From an uncultured Sphingomonadales bacterium (GTDB lineage Bacteria; Pseudomonadota; Alphaproteobacteria; Sphingomonadales; Sphingomonadaceae), in assembly GCA_903893935.1 (NCBI GenBank), contig CAITOD010000539.1, forward strand, positions 1 through 14,363: a DNA stretch of 14,363 nt. Direction: 5' to 3'. The position numbers and the translations under genes were made by a program. The notes under the pieces were generated by a model. It did not search any database. It was not told the DNA's origin and saw only the letters and a program-made list of their open reading frames with translations. Below, in pieces: positions 7,120-14,363 of this stretch; within the stretch, counting starts at the first letter, position 1; every line of letters starts with the position of its first letter.

Positions 7120-10100
7120 TTAATCGTGCTGTGTCGCCCATGCCTCGAGTAGAGCATCACGACTGCGCAGGCCGAGCACCGGCAGGGCGTGATTGACCAC
7201 GTACGTTGCGCCCGAATGGCGGTTTTCCCACATGGCCTGGTGCGCCTGCGGCAGGCCATCCCAAGGCACCACCACGGGCTCGGTGACTTCGAGCAGACCG
7301 GCGGCGATCATGTCGTTCATCCGCGCCACTTCGTAGGCATTGCACAAATGCGTGCCGAGGATCGACGCCGTCGGCATCAGGATCGCACGTTGGCGGGTCC
7401 ACACTTGTGGTGCGTAAAACGTGAAGCGCCGGCCCGCGAGGTCTTCGGCAAAGACCACCCGCCCGGTGAACGGTTTGACCAGCGAAGTGGATACGCCGAG
7501 CGTATCCTGGCCCGCCCGTTCAAAGATCAGATCCGGGCTGCCGCGCGGATTGTCGGCCGAACGCAGGATCCGGCCCACGGCCGATCCAAACGGCTTCATC
7601 ACGCGGTCCTGGTAATCGCGCACCGCTGCCTTGAACACCTCGATATCGGCTTTGGCATCGGGCAGGCGGGGCATCGTGTCGGGCCAGACAAAGTTCGCCC
7701 CTTCGCGGCGGTGGATCGCCTCCAGACTGACAATGCCGGCGATCGCGTCCTCCAGGCCCAGCGATTGCAGGAATTCCCGCTGCCCGTCAGTGGTGGTGGC
7801 AACCACGCTGCGCGCGTTGAAGCGCCGGGCGGCTTCGATAATTTCGAGCCCGAATTCGTCGAGCAACTCGCCGGATCGCGGACCGTAGTAGATCAGCACC
7901 GCCTCGCCACCGCGCAATTGCGCCTTGCGCAGCATGGCTTCGGGCGAGGCCGCGCCGGCTTTGCCCATGAAGCTGAAATGATAGCCTGAGGACGCGCCAT
8001 AAAACGCCAGCGTGCCGCCTTCGGCCAACAACTGGAAACTGCGCGGAAAGGCGGTTTCGCCAGCGTGGCTGACCACATAATCGGCCAGCTTGCCGTTGTT
8101 CAGCGCGGCAAATTCGGCGACCAGCGCCTCGCCGGCCGCTTCCCATGCCTGCGCCGCGGCCGGCTCTTCGGGCACCGTGGTGAACAGCGCGGCAAAGCGC
8201 GGGTCCTTGCGGTTGATCGCACCCACCGCGCCTTGGTGGCCGGTAATGAACGCAGCGCGTTCCGCGCTCGACACCAGCCCCGTGACCTGCAAACCGGTCC
8301 GCACCGAACTGCGCAGCGCATCGAGCCCGGTACCGGTCGCCGCCCCTTCGACAAACAGCGTGTGTCCCGGCGCAATCTGCAGCGTCGTGAACAGGCATCG
8401 CGCGATCGTACCCAGATTGAGCACATAGCTGCCCGCCTGTTCCAGCGTCAGGTCGGGCGGGATCGGGTGCATCTGCGGCGCCTGCACGGTCAGGAACTGG
8501 GCATGGCTGCCGGTTTCGGTTTCGTAGCCCTGGATCGCAAAGCCGGCGAACATCGGATCATTGCCGACCTGGGGCGACAGCAGATCGTTGGTGCCTGAAT
8601 AGACGGTCACCAGGTCACCGACCTTGACGCGACCCTCGGCGCGCGTTTCACTGCCAAGTGCGGCGACCAGCGCGATTCCGCCCGACCCGGTAATCTGCAC
8701 GTCCTGTTCATGCGCATCGAACGGCGATACCGGAATTCCGGTCAGCGCCCAGATGTCGTTGAAATTGACCTCGCTGGTCAGCATGTAGAGCAGCGCTTCG
8801 TTGGGCGCGGGATCGGGCACTTTGACGATCAGTTCGCGTTCGTGCGTGGCAGGCGGGCCAAAGCGCGGGGCGCCGGTGGCAGGATCGCGCGCAATACCAA
8901 ACGCATATTGCCAAGCCGGGATCGGGCTGACGCCGGGATAGAACGGTGCACCGACGGGCAGCAAGTCATCCGCTGCCTCCAGCGCGGCGGCGCGCGCGGC
9001 ATGCTCGCTGTCGATCCATACCCCGTCGCGGCGCACCGGCAAAGGCGGGCTGACTTTATCCATGAACTGGCGGATACCGGTCTTGCCGCCTTGTGGATCG
9101 ACCATGGCTTGCGCAAACAATGCCGCCTCGCGCGCCAGCCCCGCAGCGATGCCCTGTTCAAGCCCGGTGCGCACCGCGTCGAGCGCGCGTGCGCCAGCCG
9201 TGCCGCGCCCGGCCCAGTCCAGCTGACGCAGGATCGAACGGAGAAAATCGTCGGCCAGTACCCTGTCGAGATCGATGCCGGCCGGTTTCGCCCAGCGTGC
9301 AATCGCGGCCTGGCGCGCGGCGAACGCGCGGCCCAGCGGGCTGTCGGCACCATGACGGACATAGGCGCGCACCGCAGCATGGGCCTCGGCCAAGGCATCG
9401 CGCGACCCGTCAACGCGCTGATCAATCAGGCCGATCCCGGCCGCAGCATGTGCATCGATGGTGCGTCCGCCCAGGATCAGGTCGAGCGCATCGCGCACCC
9501 CTGTGGCCCCGCGCGCGTCGCCCAGCAGGCGCGGCAAACGTTGCGTGCCGCCATAGCCTGGCAGCAGCCGCAGCCGGATTTCCGGCTGGCCAAACCGTGC
9601 GGTAGGCTCGGCAATGCGATAATGGCAGGCGAGTGCGAATTCCATCCCGCCGCCCAGCGCCACGCCCTGGACCGCCGCGATGCACGGTTTGCCCATCGCT
9701 TCGATCCGCGCAAAGGCGAGTTGCGCATTGTTGGGCAACACCATCGCCTCGTCGATCGTGTGCACTTCCTCCAGCATCTGGCGGATATCCGCGCCCGCGA
9801 CGAACGACGAAGTGCCCTCGCCGGTAAACACCACCGCGACCACATCATCATTGCGCGTCAGATGCTCGACCACGATCACCAGTTCGTCGATCGCGCGTTC
9901 GTTCAGCGCATTGACCGGCGGGTTGGTGACCGTGACGGTGGCTACGCGTTTACCCGGAGCCACCGTGTTGTACTGGATCAGGAAATAGCGATAACGTGCG
10001 AACAGCGATTGTTCTTCGGACAAGCGCTGCTGATGCTGCCAGCGGTCGATCGCGGTCTTGAGCTCGGTCAGGCTTTCGGGATTGCGCAAAGTGGTCACGT

Positions 10101-12600
10101 CGCCCAGATCGCCGCCTTCGACCAGCGCGCGCACCATCCGACGCATATATTTGCCGCTGCGCGTTTCGGGAAACTGGGTCACCTCGATAAAGTCTGCGGG
10201 CACTGCGACTGCGCCCTTTTCACTGCGCACCAGATCGAACAGCCGCCGCCGGTCTTCATGGGTCAGCTTGCGACCAGCCACCGGCACGACAAACGCCAAC
10301 GGGGTGAGCCCCTTTTCCCGGTGTGGCGCGCCCACCACCAAGACATTGCCGACGGGCGAATCCGGATCGAGCGTCTTGTCGCGCAGCACCGCACCCTCGA
10401 TCTCTTCGGTGCCCATGCGGTGGCCAGAGACATTGATGACATCATCGCTGCGCCCGTGAAGCGAGAACGAGCCGTCGTCATGGCGGATCGCAAAATCGCC
10501 CTGGGTATAGGCCCAGGCACCTTGCCAGCGGGCCCAGTATCCGGTTTCCCAGCGCGCCGCATCGCCGCGCCAGTCGCCAAGGACGCTGCCCTGTTCGACC
10601 CGGAAATTGGCCACATCGCCCCAGATCGTGCGCGCGAGATAGGGATAGGGCGCCGCGATGACGATCTCACCCTTTTCGCCCGCGTCCGCCGGCCGCCATG
10701 TGACGCCGCCGCTTTCATGGCGCGGAAACGGCGCTGCGGACGGCCCGGCATTGGCGTCTTCCACCCAGACATCGCCGATAATCCACGGCAACGGATAGGC
10801 ATGGGCATCGGCACGCAACGGAAAGTCCCGGTTGCCGTAAAAATGAGTCCAGGCGATCCCGCCGTGTTCGGTCGCCCAATAGCTGTTGATATACTGCGGC
10901 GTAACATGCTCCATGCCGAACGCCTGCACCGAGGGCGACGTCGGCTCTGCACAGAACGTCGCCACCCGCAAGGACGACATGTCATAGCGTTGCAGGTCGG
11001 CCAGATTGGCGGGGTCGGACATCACCGATTTCAGAAACGTGACCCCGGCCTTGAAGATCGTGACTTTGTGCCGTTCGATCATCGAGGCAAAGCGACCGGC
11101 ATGCGGGAACACCGGTGATCCTTCGGAAATGACCGAAGTCACCCGCGTGATCAGCGCTGCCGAAATGAGATAGCTTTGCCCGGTGATCCAGCCCGGATCA
11201 GCAACGACATAGATCGTATCGCCAGGTCGCGCATCGAACGCGACCGCCATGGTATGCGCGATGCCCGCGGTATACCCGCCGTGGACATGCACAATCCCTT
11301 TTGGTTTTCCTGTCGAGCCCGACGTGTAGATAAAGAACATCGGGAATTCGGCGTCGACGTGCACGGGGCGCGATGTGGCCCAGATCGCCCGAACAAAATC
11401 GCCATCGGGCAGCGCCAGCAAGTCAGCTTCGTCGGCAACGGCAAATCCGGCGGCGCGCGCATTGGCCAGAATGGTGGCAAATGCGGCATCGGTCAGATCG
11501 TGGCTCCAGCGATCGCGTTCGGCGCGCCACAGGATATCGGGCTGCGCGGTATGGCGCACCACAATCACCGTATCGACGCGCGACGGCAGCGCGACCAGGC
11601 TCGATGCAATCGCCAGCCGCACCCGCGCAGCATCACTTGCGCCGATCCGCCCTTCCTGGCCCAGCACGATCAGCGCGCGCCCCACCCCGCGCATGATGTC
11701 GGACCGCTCCACGGTCACTTCGCCGGCGAGAGTTTCGGCCACGGTGGCATGGATCACGGCCGCATCGGCCGCGGCCAGCCCGAGATCGAGCTCTGCCAGC
11801 ACGCCAAGCGCGGTCACCACCGGAACGTAATTGTCGAGCGCGGGGTCGGTATAAGCCGTCTTGAACGCGGCAACTTGCGCGTTGCGATAGCTGCCGTCCG
11901 ACGTCACGATCACGCGGGCACCGGCATCGGCGATCCGGTCGGACAGCGTCTTGTCGCTAAACCCGCCAAACACCGCCGTATAGACAATCCCCAACCGCTT
12001 GGCCGCTTCGGTCCAATAGATCTGCGGCACGATGCTCGGCATGTTGAGCGCGATGCGATCACCGGTCTTTAGCCCGAGCGCTTCGAGCGCATGCGCACAT
12101 TTGGCGGTTTCAAGCAGCAGCCGTTTGCGCGACACGGCAAAGCAATCGACCGGCGCACCGCGCCCGCCATCAGCGGCCATATCCCAGCGGTCGCCTTCGA
12201 AGATCAGCGCCGCTTCATCTCCGTGCCCGGCCAGCACGTGACGATCGGATTCGTTGAAGGCGGCATTCGTCCGGCCGCCCGTGAACCAGCGCCAATGCGG
12301 CGGCTGCGATGCGTCGAATGCCTGCGTCCATGGCGCAAAATCGTCTGCTACGGCGGCAGTCAGCGCATCGCCGGTCGCCGCGTCCCAGCCCGTCCAGCGC
12401 CCGTCATCGTCGCGCGACAACCAGGCACCGCCCGTCCCGATCTGATCGACGAACCAGTGGATCGTACGTGACGCAATCGCACCGTGAAACGCGCCGGGAT
12501 CGGCCAAAGCCGCCCCACGCATCACGGCCCAGTCCTGCCGGGTCCTGACCGGATTGACCGAAGGCGTCACATCCACAGCAGGGATGGGCGTTGTTGCCAT
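7120..12600 (-). CDS. pcs: trifunctional propionyl-CoA synthase
   Basis: The 1826-aa protein fuses three enzymes in the order known for propionyl-CoA synthase (Chloroflexus about 1822 aa). An AMP-forming acyl-CoA synthetase (about 1-865) has the P-loop YTSGSTGKPKG (425-435), GRSDDVINVSGHRMGTEEIE (716-735) and the C-terminal catalytic Lys in TRSGKYMRR (817). A crotonase-type enoyl-CoA hydratase (about 870-1170) has the oxyanion segment VAGADI (934-939) and both catalytic Glu residues, in GGGMEFAL (987) and GQPEI (1007). A medium-chain reductase (about 1250-1826) resembles crotonyl-CoA reductase, with the NADPH loop GAATGTG (1419-1425). The reaction is 3-hydroxypropionate + ATP + CoA + NADPH -> propionyl-CoA, via 3-hydroxypropionyl-CoA and acrylyl-CoA, which the fusion is thought to keep enclosed. 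The ATG at 12600 gives the family length and has AGGGGA 12 nt upstream; an ATG at 12642 lacks a clear ribosome site. It is first gene of pcs-mcr-accA. Confidence 0.96.
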   Translation of the reverse strand: MATTPIPAVDVTPSVNPVRTRQDWAVMRGAALADPGAFHGAIASRTIHWFVDQIGTGGAWLSRDDDGRWTGWDAATGDALTAAVADDFAPWTQAFDASQPPHWRWFTGGRTNAAFNESDRHVLAGHGDEAALIFEGDRWDMAADGGRGAPVDCFAVSRKRLLLETAKCAHALEALGLKTGDRIALNMPSIVPQIYWTEAAKRLGIVYTAVFGGFSDKTLSDRIADAGARVIVTSDGSYRNAQVAAFKTAYTDPALDNYVPVVTALGVLAELDLGLAAADAAVIHATVAETLAGEVTVERSDIMRGVGRALIVLGQEGRIGASDAARVRLAIASSLVALPSRVDTVIVVRHTAQPDILWRAERDRWSHDLTDAAFATILANARAAGFAVADEADLLALPDGDFVRAIWATSRPVHVDAEFPMFFIYTSGSTGKPKGIVHVHGGYTAGIAHTMAVAFDARPGDTIYVVADPGWITGQSYLISAALITRVTSVISEGSPVFPHAGRFASMIERHKVTIFKAGVTFLKSVMSDPANLADLQRYDMSSLRVATFCAEPTSPSVQAFGMEHVTPQYINSYWATEHGGIAWTHFYGNRDFPLRADAHAYPLPWIIGDVWVEDANAGPSAAPFPRHESGGVTWRPADAGEKGEIVIAAPYPYLARTIWGDVANFRVEQGSVLGDWRGDAARWETGYWARWQGAWAYTQGDFAIRHDDGSFSLHGRSDDVINVSGHRMGTEEIEGAVLRDKTLDPDSPVGNVLVVGAPHREKGLTPLAFVVPVAGRKLTHEDRRRLFDLVRSEKGAVAVPADFIEVTQFPETRSGKYMRRMVRALVEGGDLGDVTTLRNPESLTELKTAIDRWQHQQRLSEEQSLFARYRYFLIQYNTVAPGKRVATVTVTNPPVNALNERAIDELVIVVEHLTRNDDVVAVVFTGEGTSSFVAGADIRQMLEEVHTIDEAMVLPNNAQLAFARIEAMGKPCIAAVQGVALGGGMEFALACHYRIAEPTARFGQPEIRLRLLPGYGGTQRLPRLLGDARGATGVRDALDLILGGRTIDAHAAAGIGLIDQRVDGSRDALAEAHAAVRAYVRHGADSPLGRAFAARQAAIARWAKPAGIDLDRVLADDFLRSILRQLDWAGRGTAGARALDAVRTGLEQGIAAGLAREAALFAQAMVDPQGGKTGIRQFMDKVSPPLPVRRDGVWIDSEHAARAAALEAADDLLPVGAPFYPGVSPIPAWQYAFGIARDPATGAPRFGPPATHERELIVKVPDPAPNEALLYMLTSEVNFNDIWALTGIPVSPFDAHEQDVQITGSGGIALVAALGSETRAEGRVKVGDLVTVYSGTNDLLSPQVGNDPMFAGFAIQGYETETGSHAQFLTVQAPQMHPIPPDLTLEQAGSYVLNLGTIARCLFTTLQIAPGHTLFVEGAATGTGLDALRSSVRTGLQVTGLVSSAERAAFITGHQGAVGAINRKDPRFAALFTTVPEEPAAAQAWEAAGEALVAEFAALNNGKLADYVVSHAGETAFPRSFQLLAEGGTLAFYGASSGYHFSFMGKAGAASPEAMLRKAQLRGGEAVLIYYGPRSGELLDEFGLEIIEAARRFNARSVVATTTDGQREFLQSLGLEDAIAGIVSLEAIHRREGANFVWPDTMPRLPDAKADIEVFKAAVRDYQDRVMKPFGSAVGRILRSADNPRGSPDLIFERAGQDTLGVSTSLVKPFTGRVVFAEDLAGRRFTFYAPQVWTRQRAILMPTASILGTHLCNAYEVARMNDMIAAGLLEVTEPVVVPWDGLPQAHQAMWENRHSGATYVVNHALPVLGLRSRDALLEAWATQHD

Positions 12601-12612
12601 ATCCGAATCACA

Positions 12613-12618
12613 TCCCCT
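12613..12618 (-). promoter_or_regulatory. ribosome binding site of pcs
   Basis: AGGGGA on the minus strand lies 12 nt before the ATG at 12600. The spacing is slightly long. An in-frame ATG at 12642 would place this site inside the gene and has no comparable motif. I found no convincing -35/-10 pair in the 130 nt upstream, so no promoter is annotated. Confidence 0.4.
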
Positions 12619-12733
12619 GCCTATTTTTTGCAAGTGAGACATAATGCTGCCGACTTGGCAACATGGCCTGAATTGGAAAAGCTGCCACGGTCTCTGACTT
12701 TGAGCCGGAAGCGTATGCTTTCATTTCACAATC

Positions 12734-13087
12734 TTGAACAGCGCTGACGCGCAATACGGCCGCGCTGACCATCTCCGGTTTATCCCGTCAACCTGGCCGG
12801 GCGTGCGCGCGCCGCACGTGTTTCTGAACAGCGGCGAGGCGATCTTCGACGTGTTCGGGCCGGGCTTCACCCTCCTCCGGTTCGCCGATATCGATGTCGA
12901 CGGGTTCATCGCGGCCGCAGCCGAACGCAGCATGCCGTTGCTCGTGCGCGATATTCGCGATGACCATGCGCGCGCGATATATGAGAGCGATCTCGTGCTG
13001 GTTCGGCCCGATCAGTATGTGGCCTGACGCGGCCAGCGCGTGCCGGACAACGCCCTGGCCATTATCGATCAGGTGCGCGGCGCCTGA
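12734..13087 (+). pseudogene. C-terminal remnant of an FAD-dependent aromatic monooxygenase
   Basis: The plus-strand frame encodes FIPSTWPGVRAPHVFLNSGE, DVFGPGFTLLRF and LVLVRPDQYVA. This is the thioredoxin-like C-terminal domain of FAD-dependent phenol- or MhpA-type monooxygenases. A TGA at 13025-13027 follows YVA exactly where relatives have Trp (VAWRG). The same frame then continues as RGQRVPDNALAIIDQVRGA to a normal TGA at 13085-13087, so TGG to TGA is the likely change. Upstream, homology fades near 12775 and the frame closes at a TGA at 12701-12703, with no FAD-binding domain. It is a 5'-truncated dead gene, pointing away from pcs and overlapping the tail of the opposite-strand monooxygenase by 19 nt. 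The 12734 boundary is only a TTG in the open frame, not a real start. Confidence 0.75.
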
Positions 13088-14363
13088 CTTGCGAGCGCGT
13101 GCCGCCAGCGGTCGACAAGGCTGGCGGCGGCACCCGTGCCAAAGACATAACGATCGGGGCGAACCAGCACGGCCTCGGCTTTGTTTTCGGCCAGCCAGCT
13201 GGCCAGCGCCGGGCGAAACGGCGCAAGGGCCGGATCGTCGAGCGACATGCAGCGCACATCATCGCCCGATTGCCCCGGGTCCTCGCGCGCAATCAGCCAT
13301 GGGCCCGGGCCCAGCCGGTCGTCGCTGCGCTCGGCCGTGTCGGTTTCGGCACAGACTTGCGCAAAATACTGCCCTGCCGCGGCGGTGTCGGGGCAAATCA
13401 CCCCCGTGCTGATCGGCGGATAGGCGGGCGGGCCGTCGGGCGCCAGCCGCAACCGGCGCGCAAGGCGAAACTTGGTGTCGCGCCAGAACGCGGCAAGCGG
13501 GTTGGTGATGCACACCGTGCGCCCCATCATGATCGCCATCGCGATGGTGGCGCGCACGTTGGGTTCGCGCTCAGGCTGATAGGTGTCGAGCAAATCCGCC
13601 GACGCACGGCCCTGAACCACGGCAGCCAGCTTCCACGCCAGATTGGCAGCATCGCGAATCCCCGAGCACAGGCCCTGCCCGGCAAACGGCGGGGTCTGGT
13701 GCGCTGCATCGCCGGCGAGCATCATGCTGCCCTTGCACCAGTGCTGCGCGACCCTGGCGCGAAAGGTATAGACCGCCTTGCGTTCGAGCGTGACCGCGCC
13801 ATCGACGTGCCAGGGTTCGAGCAGCCGCGCGATCGAGGCATCGCTGCTTACCTCGTCAGGGTCTTCGCCCGGCTTGATCATGAACTCCCAGCGGTGCCGG
13901 CCCTCGCCCATCAGCACGCACGTGGTCGGCCGCGCCGGATCGCAGATTTGCAGGTTTTCGCGCGGCAGACGCGCCGGATCGCGGACGAGCGCATCGACCA
14001 CCAGCCACGGTTCCTCAAAGCCGAGATCGTCGAACACAATCCCTGCAGCGTGCCGCACCGGGCTGCGCGCGCCATCGGCGCCAACCAGGAAGCGCGCGCG
14101 CACCACGTGTTCGCCATCGGCATCGACCAGCGTCGCGGCAACGCCGTCGCCGCTGTCCTGCCAGCCGGTCAGTTCGGTCGAGACCCGCAAGTGCGCCGAG
14201 GGCAATTGCGCCAGCCGGTCGCGCAGCGCGGCCTCGACCGACGGCTGGTGGATCATGTTGGCCACGGGCCAGCCGCCCGTCCCGATCTGGTCGCTGCCGC
14301 CAAAGCTCAACAGCAAATTGCGCCGCGCGTTGAGGAAATCATAGCGCGACGCGCGGCGCGATG
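13069..14363 (-). CDS. FAD-dependent aromatic hydroxylase, MhpA-like (N-terminus outside window)
   Basis: At least 430 residues are visible and the frame stays open to the right edge, so the N-terminal GxGxxG FAD loop is off-window. Seen in order are SRYDFLNARRNLLLSFGG and QIGTGGWPVANMIHQPSVE, the NADPH/FAD DG motif GADGARSPVRHAAG, the second FAD motif LAGDAAHQTPPFAGQGLCSG followed by IRDAANLAWKL, then a full C-terminal domain ending near VLVRPDRYVF. This places it among class A flavoprotein monooxygenases, nearest in my reading to 3-(3-hydroxyphenyl)propionate hydroxylase (MhpA), which hydroxylates an aromatic ring using NAD(P)H and O2. The true substrate cannot be told. No ring-cleavage dioxygenase or hydrolase is visible here. 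It converges on a truncated paralogue, and its stop lies inside that remnant. It appears intact in the portion seen. Confidence 0.85.
   Translation of the reverse strand, partial: SRRASRYDFLNARRNLLLSFGGSDQIGTGGWPVANMIHQPSVEAALRDRLAQLPSAHLRVSTELTGWQDSGDGVAATLVDADGEHVVRARFLVGADGARSPVRHAAGIVFDDLGFEEPWLVVDALVRDPARLPRENLQICDPARPTTCVLMGEGRHRWEFMIKPGEDPDEVSSDASIARLLEPWHVDGAVTLERKAVYTFRARVAQHWCKGSMMLAGDAAHQTPPFAGQGLCSGIRDAANLAWKLAAVVQGRASADLLDTYQPEREPNVRATIAMAIMMGRTVCITNPLAAFWRDTKFRLARRLRLAPDGPPAYPPISTGVICPDTAAAGQYFAQVCAETDTAERSDDRLGPGPWLIAREDPGQSGDDVRCMSLDDPALAPFRPALASWLAENKAEAVLVRPDRYVFGTGAAASLVDRWRHALASQAPRT

Noticed and set aside
3410..7141. Longer mcr start at the ATG at 7141
   Set aside because: It would overlap pcs by 22 nt and place the only good ribosome binding site inside the gene; the ATG at 7102 fits better.
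8710..11118. Open plus-strand frame of about 800 codons opposite pcs
   Set aside because: It is antisense to pcs, rich in Arg, His, Gln and Gly with no recognisable domain, and is a by-product of high-GC codon usage. The minus strand has complete enzyme motifs throughout.
12601..12780. PpsR/CrtJ-type TGT-N12-ACA operator in the pcs leader
   Set aside because: Each TGT in the leader was checked and none has ACA at the right distance. The PpaA-like gene leader also lacks one.
13025..13027. TGA read as selenocysteine or as Trp under a recoded genetic code
   Set aside because: TGA ends accessory and core genes here (regulator, accA, mcr), the position is Trp rather than Cys/Sec in the family, and the gene is already 5'-truncated. 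A nonsense mutation is simpler.

Overview
The window looks like chromosomal DNA of an aerobic alphaproteobacterium, most likely a sphingomonad or Erythrobacteraceae-type aerobic anoxygenic phototroph. This is inferred from the high GC content, from a PpaA/AerR-type regulator of photosynthesis genes, and from a pair of very large genes, mcr and pcs, whose proteobacterial homologues are known from Erythrobacter-like and HTCC2080-like phototrophs. TGA closes several intact genes here, so the standard bacterial code applies.

The core is a minus-strand operon, pcs-mcr-accA, at 12600-2481. Pcs (1826 aa) is a three-domain propionyl-CoA synthase: AMP-forming acyl-CoA synthetase, enoyl-CoA hydratase and acrylyl-CoA reductase. 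Mcr (1230 aa) is a two-half, bifunctional malonyl-CoA reductase. AccA is the carboxyltransferase alpha subunit of acetyl-CoA carboxylase. Together they would run acetyl-CoA + bicarbonate -> malonyl-CoA -> malonate semialdehyde -> 3-hydroxypropionate -> propionyl-CoA, the first arm of the 3-hydroxypropionate bi-cycle. The genes are tightly packed: a 17-nt gap separates pcs from mcr, and mcr and accA share a TGATG junction. No other bi-cycle genes (mct, mch, meh, mcl, smt) lie in this window.

Left of the operon (1-2480) the DNA is more mosaic and seems less GC-rich by eye. From the left edge it holds an ISKra4-type transposase pseudogene cut by an in-frame TGA, about 340 nt without a gene, an intact B12-binding PpaA/AerR-like regulator (minus strand), a doubtful small divergent reading frame, and the 3' part of a long-variable-arm tRNA (variable arm, T arm, acceptor strand, CCA) without its 5' half. 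That tRNA fragment is a candidate attachment-site scar; its orientation would put the inserted DNA on the left, regulator side.

Right of the operon (12601-14363) is a plus-strand remnant of the C-terminal end of an FAD-dependent aromatic monooxygenase, with a TGA in place of a conserved Trp codon. It meets tail-to-tail an apparently intact MhpA-like FAD monooxygenase (minus strand), which runs off the right edge. The truncated remnant next to the pcs leader and the tRNA scar on the other side suggest that the carbon-assimilation operon sits between old recombination junctions.
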